Assembly (NCBI GenBank): GCA_035574315.1
Contig: DATLYW010000042.1
Location: 1 to 61,682 of the forward strand
DNA from: Candidatus Zixiibacteriota bacterium
Lineage (GTDB): Bacteria; Desulfobacterota; Binatia; UBA9968
DNA length: 61,682 nt
Reading direction: 5' to 3'
The notes under the pieces are model-generated. The model ran no database searches, was not told where the DNA came from, and saw only the letters and a list, made by a program, of their open reading frames with translations. Position numbers and translations under genes: made by a program. This document shows, piece by piece, positions 27,283 through 35,723 of the stretch (within the stretch, counting starts at the first letter, position 1; each line of letters begins with the position of its first letter).

Positions 27283-29520
27283 ATGAAACGCACCGGAACT
27301 TGTTTCGTTTGGACTGCGAGTCTGGTTTTGACCATCCTGTCGGCTTCGCCGGGTCGGGCTCAGATTGAGCTCGGCAATTTTACCATTCGGGGCGAGGCCG
27401 AAATCAGCGGAATGCCCCGGCACAAGGAGGGCCAGGACTCCAAGTTCCAGGAGTACCGCGACCTTCCGGAGAGCGTCATCGTCCCGCAGCTTCAGCTCAT
27501 GATCGGGGGGAAGAAGGAAGACTTCTTCCTGGAATTCGACTCCAGCAAGCTCGGGCTCGACGACCAGAACTACAGGCTGCGCGTGGGGCGGTACGGACTT
27601 CTGGACATGGAATTCGAGTGGGATCAGATCCCCCACCTTTTCAGCCACAACGTCGCCCGCACGCCCTTCGCTCGCGACGGAGGAGGCGGCACCTACACGC
27701 TGCCGAGCAAGCCCGCCTCGACGACGGGAACCGCCGTGCGCGACTGGGTCAACGCGAACGCCGCGCCGCTGGATCTCAAGCTCCTCCAGGGAATCGGACG
27801 CTTCAAGCTGCGGTACACACCGACGCCCAACTGGAGCTTCACGGGCAACTACTGGTCGCAGAACGTGACGGGCAAGAGAGCGTTCGGGGCCCTGTTCGGC
27901 CCTTCGCCCGGAAGCTACAACATCACCGAGCTGGCCGAGCCCCTGGACTATCAAACGCACAACATCGAGCTGGGCGGCGAGTATGCCGGCAACGGCTGGT
28001 CGCTGGGTCTCAAATACAACGGCTCGCTGTTCCACAACAACGTGAGCACGTTGGTCTGGGACAATCCTCTCAATCCGGGCATCGGCGGAGCCTGCACCGA
28101 AGAAGCAACCTACAACGGCGCCGCCGGCACGGGGCCCTGCCGCGGCCGGTTCGATCTCTACCCGAGCAATCACGCCCATTCGATCACGCTCTCGGGGACG
28201 GCCGCGCTGCCGCTCAAGAGCCGCTTCCTGGGGACCGTCTCCTACGGCTGGCGGTTCCAGAACGATCCCTTCCTCCCGTTCACCATCAACGGCGCAATTT
28301 CCGCGCCGACGCTCACACGCCGGAACCTGGACGGCGATGTGCGGCCCTTGATGGTGAATGCAACGGTCGTCAATCATTTTATCGACCGTGTGGATCTCAA
28401 GGCTTATTACCGGCTCTACGATCTGGACAACCGTAGCAAGAAAGTCGATCTCCCGACGGGCTATGTCGCCAACGATTCGTCGGTCGTGTCCGGCGAGTTC
28501 AAATCTTTCCCTTACGCTTATTCCAAGCAAAACATCGGCTTCGATGCGGGGTACAGGTTCGCCCGCTGGGCGAGCCTGAAAGTCGGGTACGTGTGGGAAA
28601 ACATGCACCGCGAGCGCAGGGAAGTTCTCGACTCCAACGAACACATCTTCGGCCCGACGTTGGATATCACTCCCGCTTCATGGCTTCTTCTGCGCATGAG
28701 CTACCGGCGCCAGATCCGAGACGCTCATGACTACGATGCCGGCAGGCAGGTGGTTTTGCACCCCGGCGAGACCCCGGAGGCCCTGCGCGAGGAGCTTCTC
28801 GAGGACCTGAGAAAGTTCGACGAGGCGGCAAGAAACCGGGACAAATTTAGTGTTTTTACACAGATCAGCGTTCTGCCCAACCTGACGCTTCACGGAGGAT
28901 TCGAGTTCGTCAACGATCGCTTCCCCCGCTCGGTCGTCGGCGTCAAGGACGACGTCAACTACAGCCCGTCGGTGGGATTCGTCTACGCCCCGATCGATTG
29001 GTTGAGCATCTTCGGCGACTACAACTGGGAAAGGTTCGACTGGAAGATGCGCGCAATGGAGCGGTCGGCCGTCACCCAGGATCCGGCGAACAGCCCCGGC
29101 AGACTCTGGACCAGCAGAGGGAGGGATCAGATACATACGTTCAGTCTCGGCAGTGACGTCAAACTGATCAAGGAGTTGTTGGGTCTTCGGCTCCAGTACA
29201 CGTTCTCCGACGCGCGAAGCTTCGTCCGGGCCAGCGGCAATCCGGTGGGGACCGCCGCCACGAACTATCCCGCGCTCACCAATCGCTGGCACGAATTTCT
29301 GGCGCGTTTCGAGTACGACATTCACAAAAATCTGGGGTTGAGGTTCGGTTATTACTACAACCGCTTCAACGGAAAGGATTTCGGAGTCGACATCATGAAG
29401 CCGTGGATGGGCGACGTGGACACGGGAGCCAACGTCCAGCGGTCGATCTTTCTGGGCGACAAAGTCAAAAGCCCGTACACCGCCCACATCGGATTTTTGG
29501 GGCTGAGGGTGAAATTTTAG
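27283..29520 (+). CDS. MtrB/PioB-family outer-membrane beta-barrel
   Basis: 745 residues with signal peptide (about 1-26), then alternating amphipathic strands rich in aromatic/charged pairs (YRLRVGRYGLLDMEFEW, FKLRYTPTPNWSFTGNYW, WASLKVGYVWENMHRE) and a C-terminal Phe ending GFLGLRVKF, the outer-membrane insertion signature. Size and position directly after the decahaem gene match MtrB/PioB, which sheathes the decahaem cytochrome. Shewanella MtrB has an N-terminal CxxC; none is present here. No MtrC/OmcA surface cytochrome is encoded next to it, so the layout is closer to Pio than to Mtr. Confidence 0.9.
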   Translation: MKRTGTCFVWTASLVLTILSASPGRAQIELGNFTIRGEAEISGMPRHKEGQDSKFQEYRDLPESVIVPQLQLMIGGKKEDFFLEFDSSKLGLDDQNYRLRVGRYGLLDMEFEWDQIPHLFSHNVARTPFARDGGGGTYTLPSKPASTTGTAVRDWVNANAAPLDLKLLQGIGRFKLRYTPTPNWSFTGNYWSQNVTGKRAFGALFGPSPGSYNITELAEPLDYQTHNIELGGEYAGNGWSLGLKYNGSLFHNNVSTLVWDNPLNPGIGGACTEEATYNGAAGTGPCRGRFDLYPSNHAHSITLSGTAALPLKSRFLGTVSYGWRFQNDPFLPFTINGAISAPTLTRRNLDGDVRPLMVNATVVNHFIDRVDLKAYYRLYDLDNRSKKVDLPTGYVANDSSVVSGEFKSFPYAYSKQNIGFDAGYRFARWASLKVGYVWENMHRERREVLDSNEHIFGPTLDITPASWLLLRMSYRRQIRDAHDYDAGRQVVLHPGETPEALREELLEDLRKFDEAARNRDKFSVFTQISVLPNLTLHGGFEFVNDRFPRSVVGVKDDVNYSPSVGFVYAPIDWLSIFGDYNWERFDWKMRAMERSAVTQDPANSPGRLWTSRGRDQIHTFSLGSDVKLIKELLGLRLQYTFSDARSFVRASGNPVGTAATNYPALTNRWHEFLARFEYDIHKNLGLRFGYYYNRFNGKDFGVDIMKPWMGDVDTGANVQRSIFLGDKVKSPYTAHIGFLGLRVKF

Positions 29521-29568
29521 CGAAACGCGTAAATCACCTGAGAAGCGGAGACAAAGTCAGCGGCAGTT

Positions 29569-29603
29569 CGAGAGCGGCTCTTTGCTCTCGGCCGGGCCGA
29601 GAG
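29569..29603 (+). promoter_or_regulatory. Two mutually exclusive hairpins between the barrel and cytochrome genes
   Basis: CGAGAGC (29569-29575) can pair with GCTCTCG (29584-29590). The same central bases also form a perfect 8-bp hairpin with downstream sequence: CTCTCGGC (29585-29592) with GCCGAGAG (29596-29603), loop CGG. Only one can form at a time. No T-run follows, so this is not a standard intrinsic terminator. It could stabilise or attenuate the polycistronic mRNA. Confidence 0.45.
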
Positions 29604-29642
29604 ACGGACAAGTGATTTCCGGCGAACAACGGAGACACAAGG

Positions 29643-30023
29643 ATGAAATCTGGATTGCTAGTCGGTTCCGGTATGCTTCTTTTCCTCCTGGTTTCCGGTT
29701 CGGGCTCTGCTCAGACCAAAGGGGACGCAAAAGCAGGGAAGAAAAGATACGATGCCAGTTGCGCCGGATGCCACGGCACGAGCGGTAAAGGCGACGGTCC
29801 GGCGGCCGCCGCATTGAACCCGAAGCCGCAAGATCACACCGACGGCAAGATCATGAATTCCCTCAGCGACAAGTACCTGTTCGATATCATCAAAAACGGC
29901 GGCGCCGCAGTGAAGAAATCCCCGGTTATGCCTGCCTCCAAAACGCTGACCGACCAGGAGATCTGGGACCTGGTCGCTTACATTCGCAGTCTCGCCAAGC
30001 CGCCTTACAAGCCGGCGAAATAG
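29643..30023 (+). CDS. Small monohaem cytochrome c
   Basis: 126 residues: signal peptide (about 1-25), one CAGCH motif near residue 43, then a class I cytochrome c fold with a likely axial Met in SPVMPAS and a C-terminal helix DQEIWDLVAYIRSLA. It sits third in the MtrA/MtrB-like cluster, where Rhodopseudomonas has the HiPIP PioC. It may be the soluble periplasmic carrier between the outer-membrane conduit and inner-membrane complexes (inference). It has a good RBS (CGGAGACACAAGG). Confidence 0.88.
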   Translation: MKSGLLVGSGMLLFLLVSGSGSAQTKGDAKAGKKRYDASCAGCHGTSGKGDGPAAAALNPKPQDHTDGKIMNSLSDKYLFDIIKNGGAAVKKSPVMPASKTLTDQEIWDLVAYIRSLAKPPYKPAK

Positions 30024-30461
30024 TAGAGCTCACAACCCGCCCGCCAAAACGAGCTTCGTTAGCAGGGACGACAGGCTCGAGCGGTAGGGGGCTTGACCGC
30101 CTCTGGAGATCCGTGGGGCTTTTCCGCGATGGGGCCCTCGTCCGTTGGTCGCGTGGTAAATGCACGGAACCGCCGCGGGTGCTCCTGCCCACGAACGAGT
30201 GCGCCGGACTGCTCGAAGACACGGCCTCCGGGATTTCGGATTTCTCTGCCTCCCGGCAATTCTGATTTTTAGGACGGCCGGCGGGAACTTATTCTCGTCC
30301 CTGCGAATTGGCCTTTCTTTTTCGCCCGGGAAGCCGGAAAACCCATGGCATACATATTGCCTTACCACCGTCAGTAACTCTTCACAGGCGACGCGTGCTG
30401 TGACTTCAGATCAGGACGTGATTGGATGGCCGGTTTACAGCAATAGCACTGGGGATCACGG
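30024..30461. other. 438-bp intergenic region with regulatory sequence
   Basis: No convincing reading frame on either strand. The 3' third contains the sigma-54-like promoter at 30346-30360, leaving a leader of about 90 nt before the next gene. The 5' part (30030-30300) is GC-rich without coding signature and could hold activator-binding sites. I could not pick out a confident enhancer repeat. Confidence 0.55.
30346..30360 (+). promoter_or_regulatory. Predicted sigma-54 (RpoN) promoter
   Basis: TGGCATACATATTGC matches the -24/-12 consensus TGGCAC-N5-TTGC, with the GG and GC dinucleotides exactly 10 nt apart. It is about 100 bp upstream of the pentahaem cytochrome gene and in the correct orientation. 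Transcription would start near 30372. Control by an enhancer-binding activator and RpoN is therefore likely for the Qrc-like operon; no activator gene is in the window. Confidence 0.7.
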
Positions 30462-31013
30462 GTGAGGCGGCTTGTTCCGGCTGTTGTAGCGGCAACTGTA
30501 GCGCTGTCCGGAATGCATATGGCAGGGTGGGTCAGTCCGGGGGTCGAACAGCCGATCGCCTTTCCCCACAAGACTCATATTGCGCTGAAGGTTCCGTGCA
30601 CCGGATGCCATCAGCAAGCCGAGAAAGGATCGGCTGCCGGGCGGCCGCCTACGGCCTTGTGTGCGGCTTGTCACGCGGCCAGCGACACCAAAGACCCCGA
30701 AATCGCGAAGCTCAAAGCCTATGCCGAGAAGGGGGAGGAAATCCCCTGGCGGCGCGTTTGGCGTTTGCCTTCCCACGTTTTCTTCCCCCACCGCATTCAC
30801 GTAGCCATAGCCAAGATAAGCTGCCAAACCTGCCACGGTCCGATGGAAAATCTCGATCGCCCACCGCCGCGGCCGCTCAAGATACTCACGATGAGCGATT
30901 GCATCGCCTGCCACACAGAGCGGAAGTTGGCGACAGACAGGGCAGCAGGAGCGAAGCTGTCCAAGGTGCGCGCGCAGCAGCTTAGCAGCGATTGTATTGT
31001 CTGCCATCGGTGA
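30462..31013 (+). CDS. Pentahaem cytochrome c, QrcA/ActA-like
   Basis: 183 residues with N-terminal hydrophobic segment (VVAATVALSGMHMAG) and five CXXCH motifs: CTGCH, CAACH, CQTCH, CIACH, CIVCH. PHKTHI and FPHRIHV before haem motifs are typical of c3/c7-type cytochromes, supplying distal His ligands. It is the first gene behind the sigma-54 promoter and 7 bp before a molybdopterin-family gene, the position held by QrcA in the Qrc menaquinone reductase and by ActA in alternative complex III. GTG start at 30462. Confidence 0.85.
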   Translation: MRRLVPAVVAATVALSGMHMAGWVSPGVEQPIAFPHKTHIALKVPCTGCHQQAEKGSAAGRPPTALCAACHAASDTKDPEIAKLKAYAEKGEEIPWRRVWRLPSHVFFPHRIHVAIAKISCQTCHGPMENLDRPPPRPLKILTMSDCIACHTERKLATDRAAGAKLSKVRAQQLSSDCIVCHR

Positions 31014-31020
31014 AGAGCCA

Positions 31021-33435
31021 ATGCGTTTTACGCGAAGAGAGTTCATTCAAGCGTTAGGCGGGGCCGCCGGGGCGGCTGCCCTGGCTAGGAATCAGCTCTC
31101 AGCGGTTGGCCAGGTAAGCAGCGATGTTCAGCGTTGGGCAAGACCCGAAGAGGTGCCGGTTCCTTCGATCTGTCAGCAGTGCCCGGGCGGCTGCGGTTTG
31201 CTGGTGCGCACGCTCGACGGAGAAGTGGCCGGGATCTCGGGAAACCCGCTTCATCCGATCAATCGCGGAGCCCTGTGTCCCAAGGCCTTCGGCGGGCTTC
31301 AATTGCTTTACGACCCGAGGCGAATTCGAGGCCCCATGATTCGGTCCCGCGAGGCCGGAGGTTTCCGCGCCATCGGTTGGGACGAGGCCTTGAGGACGCT
31401 GGCGACGAGGTTGTCGGATCTGCGGACAAAAGGCCTCGCGCATACGCTCGTGATCCTGGGGGGGCAGTACCGGGGTTATCGCGACGTCTTGTGGAGCCGG
31501 TTCGCGCAGGCTTTCGGAACGCCGAACTATATTCGATTCCGCTGCTTCTCTCCGGAAAGACCGGCTCCGGCTCACCGGCTCATGCAGGGCGTGGCCGTTC
31601 CGGTTTCCTACGATCTGGCGGACGCTCAGTTCATCCTTTCATTTGGCGCCGGCCTTTTGGAATCCTGGCTGGGGCCGGTGCACGCGGCGCAGGCGTACGC
31701 GCGCCTGCGCCGAAGCCCGGATCGGCCCAGGGGGTTGTTCTTTCATGTCGATCCGCGACGTTCACCGACCGCGGTCAAGGCCGATCGATGGATTCCCATC
31801 GTCCCCGGAACCGACGGTGTCCTGGCGCTCGGCATCGCGAATGCCATGATCCGGGAAGGCCTGTACGACGAGAGCTTCGTGGAGGAGTACACGTCGGGAT
31901 TCGAGGATTGGGTGGATAGTTCGGGCCGGTTTCACTTGGGATTCAAGAATCTGGTCTTGAGAGACTACGGGCTTTTCAGCGTTTCCGCGATCACCGGAGT
32001 CCCGGTCAAGGACATCATCGAAATCGCAAGAAATCTTGCCGCGGTGAAACCGGCGGTCGTCATCGGCGAGCGCGGTCCGGCTTACGGTCCGGACGATCTG
32101 CACAGCCGCATGGCGATTCACAGCCTGAACGCTCTGGCGGGCAGTATCGGGGTCGCGGGCGGGCTGCGAATCCAGGGCGAACTTCCGCTGGCATCTTTGC
32201 CGGCGATCGTCGAGGATGCCGCGGCAAGAAGAGGCCTGGCTCAACCGAGGATCGACGGGGCGGGCGAAGGGGAATATTTCCTGGCCACTGATGTACCTCA
32301 GGCTCTCCCGGAGCGAATTCTCAGCGGGAAACCGTATCCCGTGAATGCCTTGTTTCTGTTCGCGACCAACCCGGCGGCGAATCATCCGGCGAAAGAGGCG
32401 TTCATCGCGGCGATGAAAAAGGTTCCGCTGGTTGTCAGCTTTTCACCTTTTCTCGATGAATCGAGCGCGATGGCCGACCTTGTATTGCCGGATCATACCT
32501 ATCTCGAGCGATGGCAGGACGACCCGGTCAACCACGTGGCCGGCTTCACTTGCTTCAGCGTCGCCAGGCCGGCCTCCAGGCCTCTTCACCAGACGCGCAA
32601 CAGCGCCGACGTCGTGCTTCAGCTGGCCGAAGCGCTCGGCGGCTCCGTAGCGAAAAGTCTGCCCTGGAAGACATTCGAAGACATCATCCGCAGCGGGGCC
32701 GAGGGGCTCTACGCGTCGCGGCGAGGCTACATCGTGTCGACCCATGCCCAGGAAGCCTTGCGCAAAGTGATGGAGCGCCAAGGCTACTGGGTACCGGAAT
32801 TTCCGGACTACGAGGCGTTCTGGAAAGCTCTGCTCGAACGCGGCGCCTGGTGGGACCCCAGCGGCCTTCCGCTGAGCCGAAAGGCGCTGCTGGGGACGCC
32901 CTCGGGAAAGTTCGAGTTTTACTCCTTCAGGCTCAAGGATTTGATCGATCGTGCGATTACCACGGAAGCGGGGCGGAGAGCCGTTCTCTCGTCGATCGGC
33001 GGCGAAAAGGCCGAAGACTCGCTCGCCATGCCCGCCGCGAGGGTTCCAGGTCCCAGGAAAAGCGAATCCTTCCCCCTTCGCCTCAACACTTACCGGCTGA
33101 TCAGCCGACCCGTAGGCGGCGGTAGAAACCAGCCGTGGCTTCTCGAGCAGCCAGCCGTTCACGTCCGCGCGTCCTGGGAGACGTGGGTCGAAATACACCC
33201 CGAGACCGCCGCTGCCTTGGGAGTCGCGGAAGGCGACTGGGTCTGGGTCGAGTCGAGCAAAGGACGGATCAAGCTGCGTGCCCGGCTCTACGCCGGTACG
33301 GTCCGCGACGTCGTTCACATTCCACTGTTCGGGGGCAACGGGCCGAATCCCAACGATCTGATAGCGAACGAGAAGGACGTCTCGAGGGGGTTCGGCGTGC
33401 TCAACCATACTCAAGTAAGGGTCAGGAGGGCGTGA
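31021..33435 (+). CDS. Molybdopterin-family oxidoreductase subunit (QrcB/ActB1-like), Tat-exported
   Basis: 804 residues with a twin-arginine signal (TRREFIQALGGAAGAAALA). An N-terminal 4Fe-4S motif is intact: CQQCPGGCG then GALCP. MopB domains follow, and the C-terminal Molydop_binding domain includes IHPETAAALGVAEGDWVWVES. In characterised Qrc complexes this subunit does not use molybdenum as an active site. Here a Cys (FRCFSPER, near residue 178) could be a metal ligand, so an active enzyme is not excluded. Neighbours (pentahaem cytochrome, ferredoxin, NrfD) favour a quinone-linked complex. Because the ferredoxin is a separate gene, it resembles Qrc more than ActB. Confidence 0.85.
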   Translation: MRFTRREFIQALGGAAGAAALARNQLSAVGQVSSDVQRWARPEEVPVPSICQQCPGGCGLLVRTLDGEVAGISGNPLHPINRGALCPKAFGGLQLLYDPRRIRGPMIRSREAGGFRAIGWDEALRTLATRLSDLRTKGLAHTLVILGGQYRGYRDVLWSRFAQAFGTPNYIRFRCFSPERPAPAHRLMQGVAVPVSYDLADAQFILSFGAGLLESWLGPVHAAQAYARLRRSPDRPRGLFFHVDPRRSPTAVKADRWIPIVPGTDGVLALGIANAMIREGLYDESFVEEYTSGFEDWVDSSGRFHLGFKNLVLRDYGLFSVSAITGVPVKDIIEIARNLAAVKPAVVIGERGPAYGPDDLHSRMAIHSLNALAGSIGVAGGLRIQGELPLASLPAIVEDAAARRGLAQPRIDGAGEGEYFLATDVPQALPERILSGKPYPVNALFLFATNPAANHPAKEAFIAAMKKVPLVVSFSPFLDESSAMADLVLPDHTYLERWQDDPVNHVAGFTCFSVARPASRPLHQTRNSADVVLQLAEALGGSVAKSLPWKTFEDIIRSGAEGLYASRRGYIVSTHAQEALRKVMERQGYWVPEFPDYEAFWKALLERGAWWDPSGLPLSRKALLGTPSGKFEFYSFRLKDLIDRAITTEAGRRAVLSSIGGEKAEDSLAMPAARVPGPRKSESFPLRLNTYRLISRPVGGGRNQPWLLEQPAVHVRASWETWVEIHPETAAALGVAEGDWVWVESSKGRIKLRARLYAGTVRDVVHIPLFGGNGPNPNDLIANEKDVSRGFGVLNHTQVRVRRA

Positions 33436-33436
33436 C

Positions 33437-34120
33437 GTGGCGCTGTGGGGCATGGTCATCGATTTGGACCGTTGCACCGGATGCCAGGCCTGCGTTATGG
33501 CGTGCAAAGCGGAAAACAATATTCCGGCCGTCGGCATGAAAGAAGCGCACAAGGAGCGCGTCATCAGTTGGATGCAGGTGCTTACCGAGACCGGCGAGGA
33601 CCAGCACGGCGCGAAAATGCGATTTATTCCACGTCCCTGTCTCCAGTGCGATGACCCGCCCTGCACCAAAGTCTGTCCGGTTTACGCGACTTACCGCAAC
33701 CCCGAAGGGATCGTCGCCCAGATCTATGCTCGCTGCATCGGTTGCCGCTTTTGTATGGCGGCCTGTCCCTATAACGCCAAGTACTTCAACTGGCACACGT
33801 ACCAAAAAGAGGCACCCGGCCAGAACCCCGATGTGTCGTTGCGCGAAAAGGGGGTTGTCGAGAAGTGCACGTTCTGCCATCACCGCTTGCAGCGTGCACG
33901 CGAGCGGGCCTCAGCGGAAAAACGCGAATTCGATCCGGCGGAGTATGTTCCCGCCTGTGCCGAGGCGTGCCCCGCGCAGGCCATCGTTTTCGGGGATCTT
34001 TCCGATCCGGCGAGCGAAGTCGCGAAACTCGCGCACAGCCCGCGCGCCTTCAGGCTGCTCGAAGAGCTCGGGACGAAACCCAAGGTCTTTTATCTGACGG
34101 AGGGAGAAGCCGGTGGCTGA
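33437..34120 (+). CDS. Four-cluster ferredoxin subunit (QrcC/NrfC/PsrB-like)
   Basis: 227 residues with four cysteine clusters: CTGCQACVMAC, CLQCDDPPCTKVC, CIGCRFCMAAC and CTFCHH with CAEACP. This is the electron-wire subunit that links a molybdopterin-family protein to an NrfD membrane subunit. It lacks its own signal peptide and would be exported with the Tat-carrying partner. The start is GTG 33437, one base after the upstream stop, with GGAGGG just before it. It overlaps the NrfD gene by 8 bp. Confidence 0.92.
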   Translation: MALWGMVIDLDRCTGCQACVMACKAENNIPAVGMKEAHKERVISWMQVLTETGEDQHGAKMRFIPRPCLQCDDPPCTKVCPVYATYRNPEGIVAQIYARCIGCRFCMAACPYNAKYFNWHTYQKEAPGQNPDVSLREKGVVEKCTFCHHRLQRARERASAEKREFDPAEYVPACAEACPAQAIVFGDLSDPASEVAKLAHSPRAFRLLEELGTKPKVFYLTEGEAGG

Positions 34121-35447
34121 CGCGGGCGATCCCCACGAGGAAATTCTTCTCGCCCCGATCGAACGAACCGGGCCGGGCTTCTACTGGGCGGTCGCCCTGC
34201 TCGGCGTCCTGATTGCCTGGGGAGCGGTCGCTTACTGGGCTCAGTTCACGAGCGGTCTGGGGGTGACGGGTCTCCACCAACCTGTCGGCTGGGGCTTTTA
34301 CGTCACCAACTTCGTCTTCTTTATCGGCATCAGCCACGCCGGCACGCTCATCTCCGCCATCCTCCGACTCTCCAAGGCCGAATGGAGGAGGCCGATCACT
34401 CGCATGGCCGAGGTGATCACCTGCATGGTGATTTTCATCGGAGCCGGCCAGATCCTGGTGGACTTGGGGCGGCCCGACCGGATCATGAACGTGATTCGCC
34501 ATGGGCGCTATCAGTCGCCCCTCCTGTGGGACGCCACGAGCATCAGCGCGTACCTGACGGCGAGCCTGACTTACCTCTACCTGCCGATGATTCCGGACAT
34601 CGCCATTTTGCGAGACCGGCTCGGAAAACGGAAGCTGCTTTACAGCGTTCTAGCGCTGGGGTGGACAGGAACGGAACATCAGCAGCGGGTTCTCAACCGC
34701 GCCATCGCCGTCATGGCGGTGCTGGTGATTCCGATCGCCGTCTCGGTTCACTCGGTGGTATCTTTCGTCTTTTCGATGACGCTGCAACCGTCGTGGCACT
34801 CGACGATTTTCGGGCCGTATTTCGTCGTCGGCGCCATTTTTTCGGGCATCGCCGGGCTGATCGTCACGATGATTATTTTTCGCAGAGCCTACCGGCTCCA
34901 CTACTACCTCAAACCGATCCACTTCCGGTATCTGGGGCAGCTCCTGCTGATCATGGCGCTTCTCTGGTTTTATTTCACGTTCGCCGAATATCTCACGGGC
35001 TACTATGGAGCGGAGCCGGAGGAGCTGAAGGTGTTTTGGGCCAAGTTCAGCGGACCGTTCTGGCCGTTCTTCTGGACCATGGTGCTGTGCAATTTCGCGA
35101 TTCCACTTCTCTGCCTGGTCAATCTCAAGCGGCACACCGTGGGAAAGGTACTGGTCGCTTCCCTCTCCGTGCTCTTGGGCATGTGGCTGGAACGCTTCAT
35201 CATTGTTGTCCCGACGTTGTCCCTGCCCCGCCTGCCGTTCCCCGAAGGCATTTACTGGCCTACCTGGGTCGAGTGGGGTGAAACCGCGGGCAGTTTCGGT
35301 TTGTTCGCGCTTTTCTACCTTCTTTTCACGAAGTTTTTCCCGATCGTCTCGATCTGGGAGATTCGCGAAGGCCGCGAGATGGCGCTCAGGGAAGTCGAAG
35401 AAAGGATCGCGAGCTACCTTCCCGGAGGAGCCGAAGGAGAATCCTGA
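34113..35447 (+). CDS. NrfD/PsrC/QrcD-family quinone-interacting membrane subunit
   Basis: 444 residues with about ten hydrophobic helices. The first (FYWAVALLGVLIAWGAVAYW) and the conserved GWGFYVTNFVFFIGISHAG identify the NrfD family. SVHSVVSFVFSMTLQPSWHSTIFGPYFVVGAI resembles the quinone-site and ion-path region of ActC/QrcD. It anchors the cytochrome-Mop-FeS module and exchanges electrons with the quinone pool. GTG start at 34113 with GGAGGGAGAAG upstream. Confidence 0.92.
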   Translation: MADAGDPHEEILLAPIERTGPGFYWAVALLGVLIAWGAVAYWAQFTSGLGVTGLHQPVGWGFYVTNFVFFIGISHAGTLISAILRLSKAEWRRPITRMAEVITCMVIFIGAGQILVDLGRPDRIMNVIRHGRYQSPLLWDATSISAYLTASLTYLYLPMIPDIAILRDRLGKRKLLYSVLALGWTGTEHQQRVLNRAIAVMAVLVIPIAVSVHSVVSFVFSMTLQPSWHSTIFGPYFVVGAIFSGIAGLIVTMIIFRRAYRLHYYLKPIHFRYLGQLLLIMALLWFYFTFAEYLTGYYGAEPEELKVFWAKFSGPFWPFFWTMVLCNFAIPLLCLVNLKRHTVGKVLVASLSVLLGMWLERFIIVVPTLSLPRLPFPEGIYWPTWVEWGETAGSFGLFALFYLLFTKFFPIVSIWEIREGREMALREVEERIASYLPGGAEGES

Positions 35448-35465
35448 CGGCCAGAGGGAAATCGC

Positions 35466-35723
35466 ATGGATCATGGACCCGAGGTGTCGGACAGGCTCGT
35501 GAAGGCGCTGCAATGGGTGTGGTTGGGAGGCGCTTTTGTCCTGGTCGGCGGGATCATCCTGTGGATCGTTCATTTGATCCTCACGGCCTGGACCCTGGGG
35601 GACGTTCCGTCGGCTTCGATCGGGATATCGATCGTCGCGATACCCATTTTCCTGGTTTTTATGGGCGTGGTTTTTTACGTCTTCTGGGGCGTCGCGCTTC
35701 GCGGGGATCGTCGTGAACGTTAA
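35466..35723 (+). CDS. Small two-helix membrane protein in the Qrc-like operon
   Basis: 85 residues with two clear TM helices (VWLGGAFVLVGGIILWIVHLIL and ISIVAIPIFLVFMGVVFYVFW) separated by a short loop, and a basic C-terminus. I do not recognise a family. It lies 18 bp after the NrfD gene and overlaps the next cytochrome gene by 11 bp, so it is part of the operon and may be an accessory subunit of the complex. Confidence 0.75.
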   Translation: MDHGPEVSDRLVKALQWVWLGGAFVLVGGIILWIVHLILTAWTLGDVPSASIGISIVAIPIFLVFMGVVFYVFWGVALRGDRRER

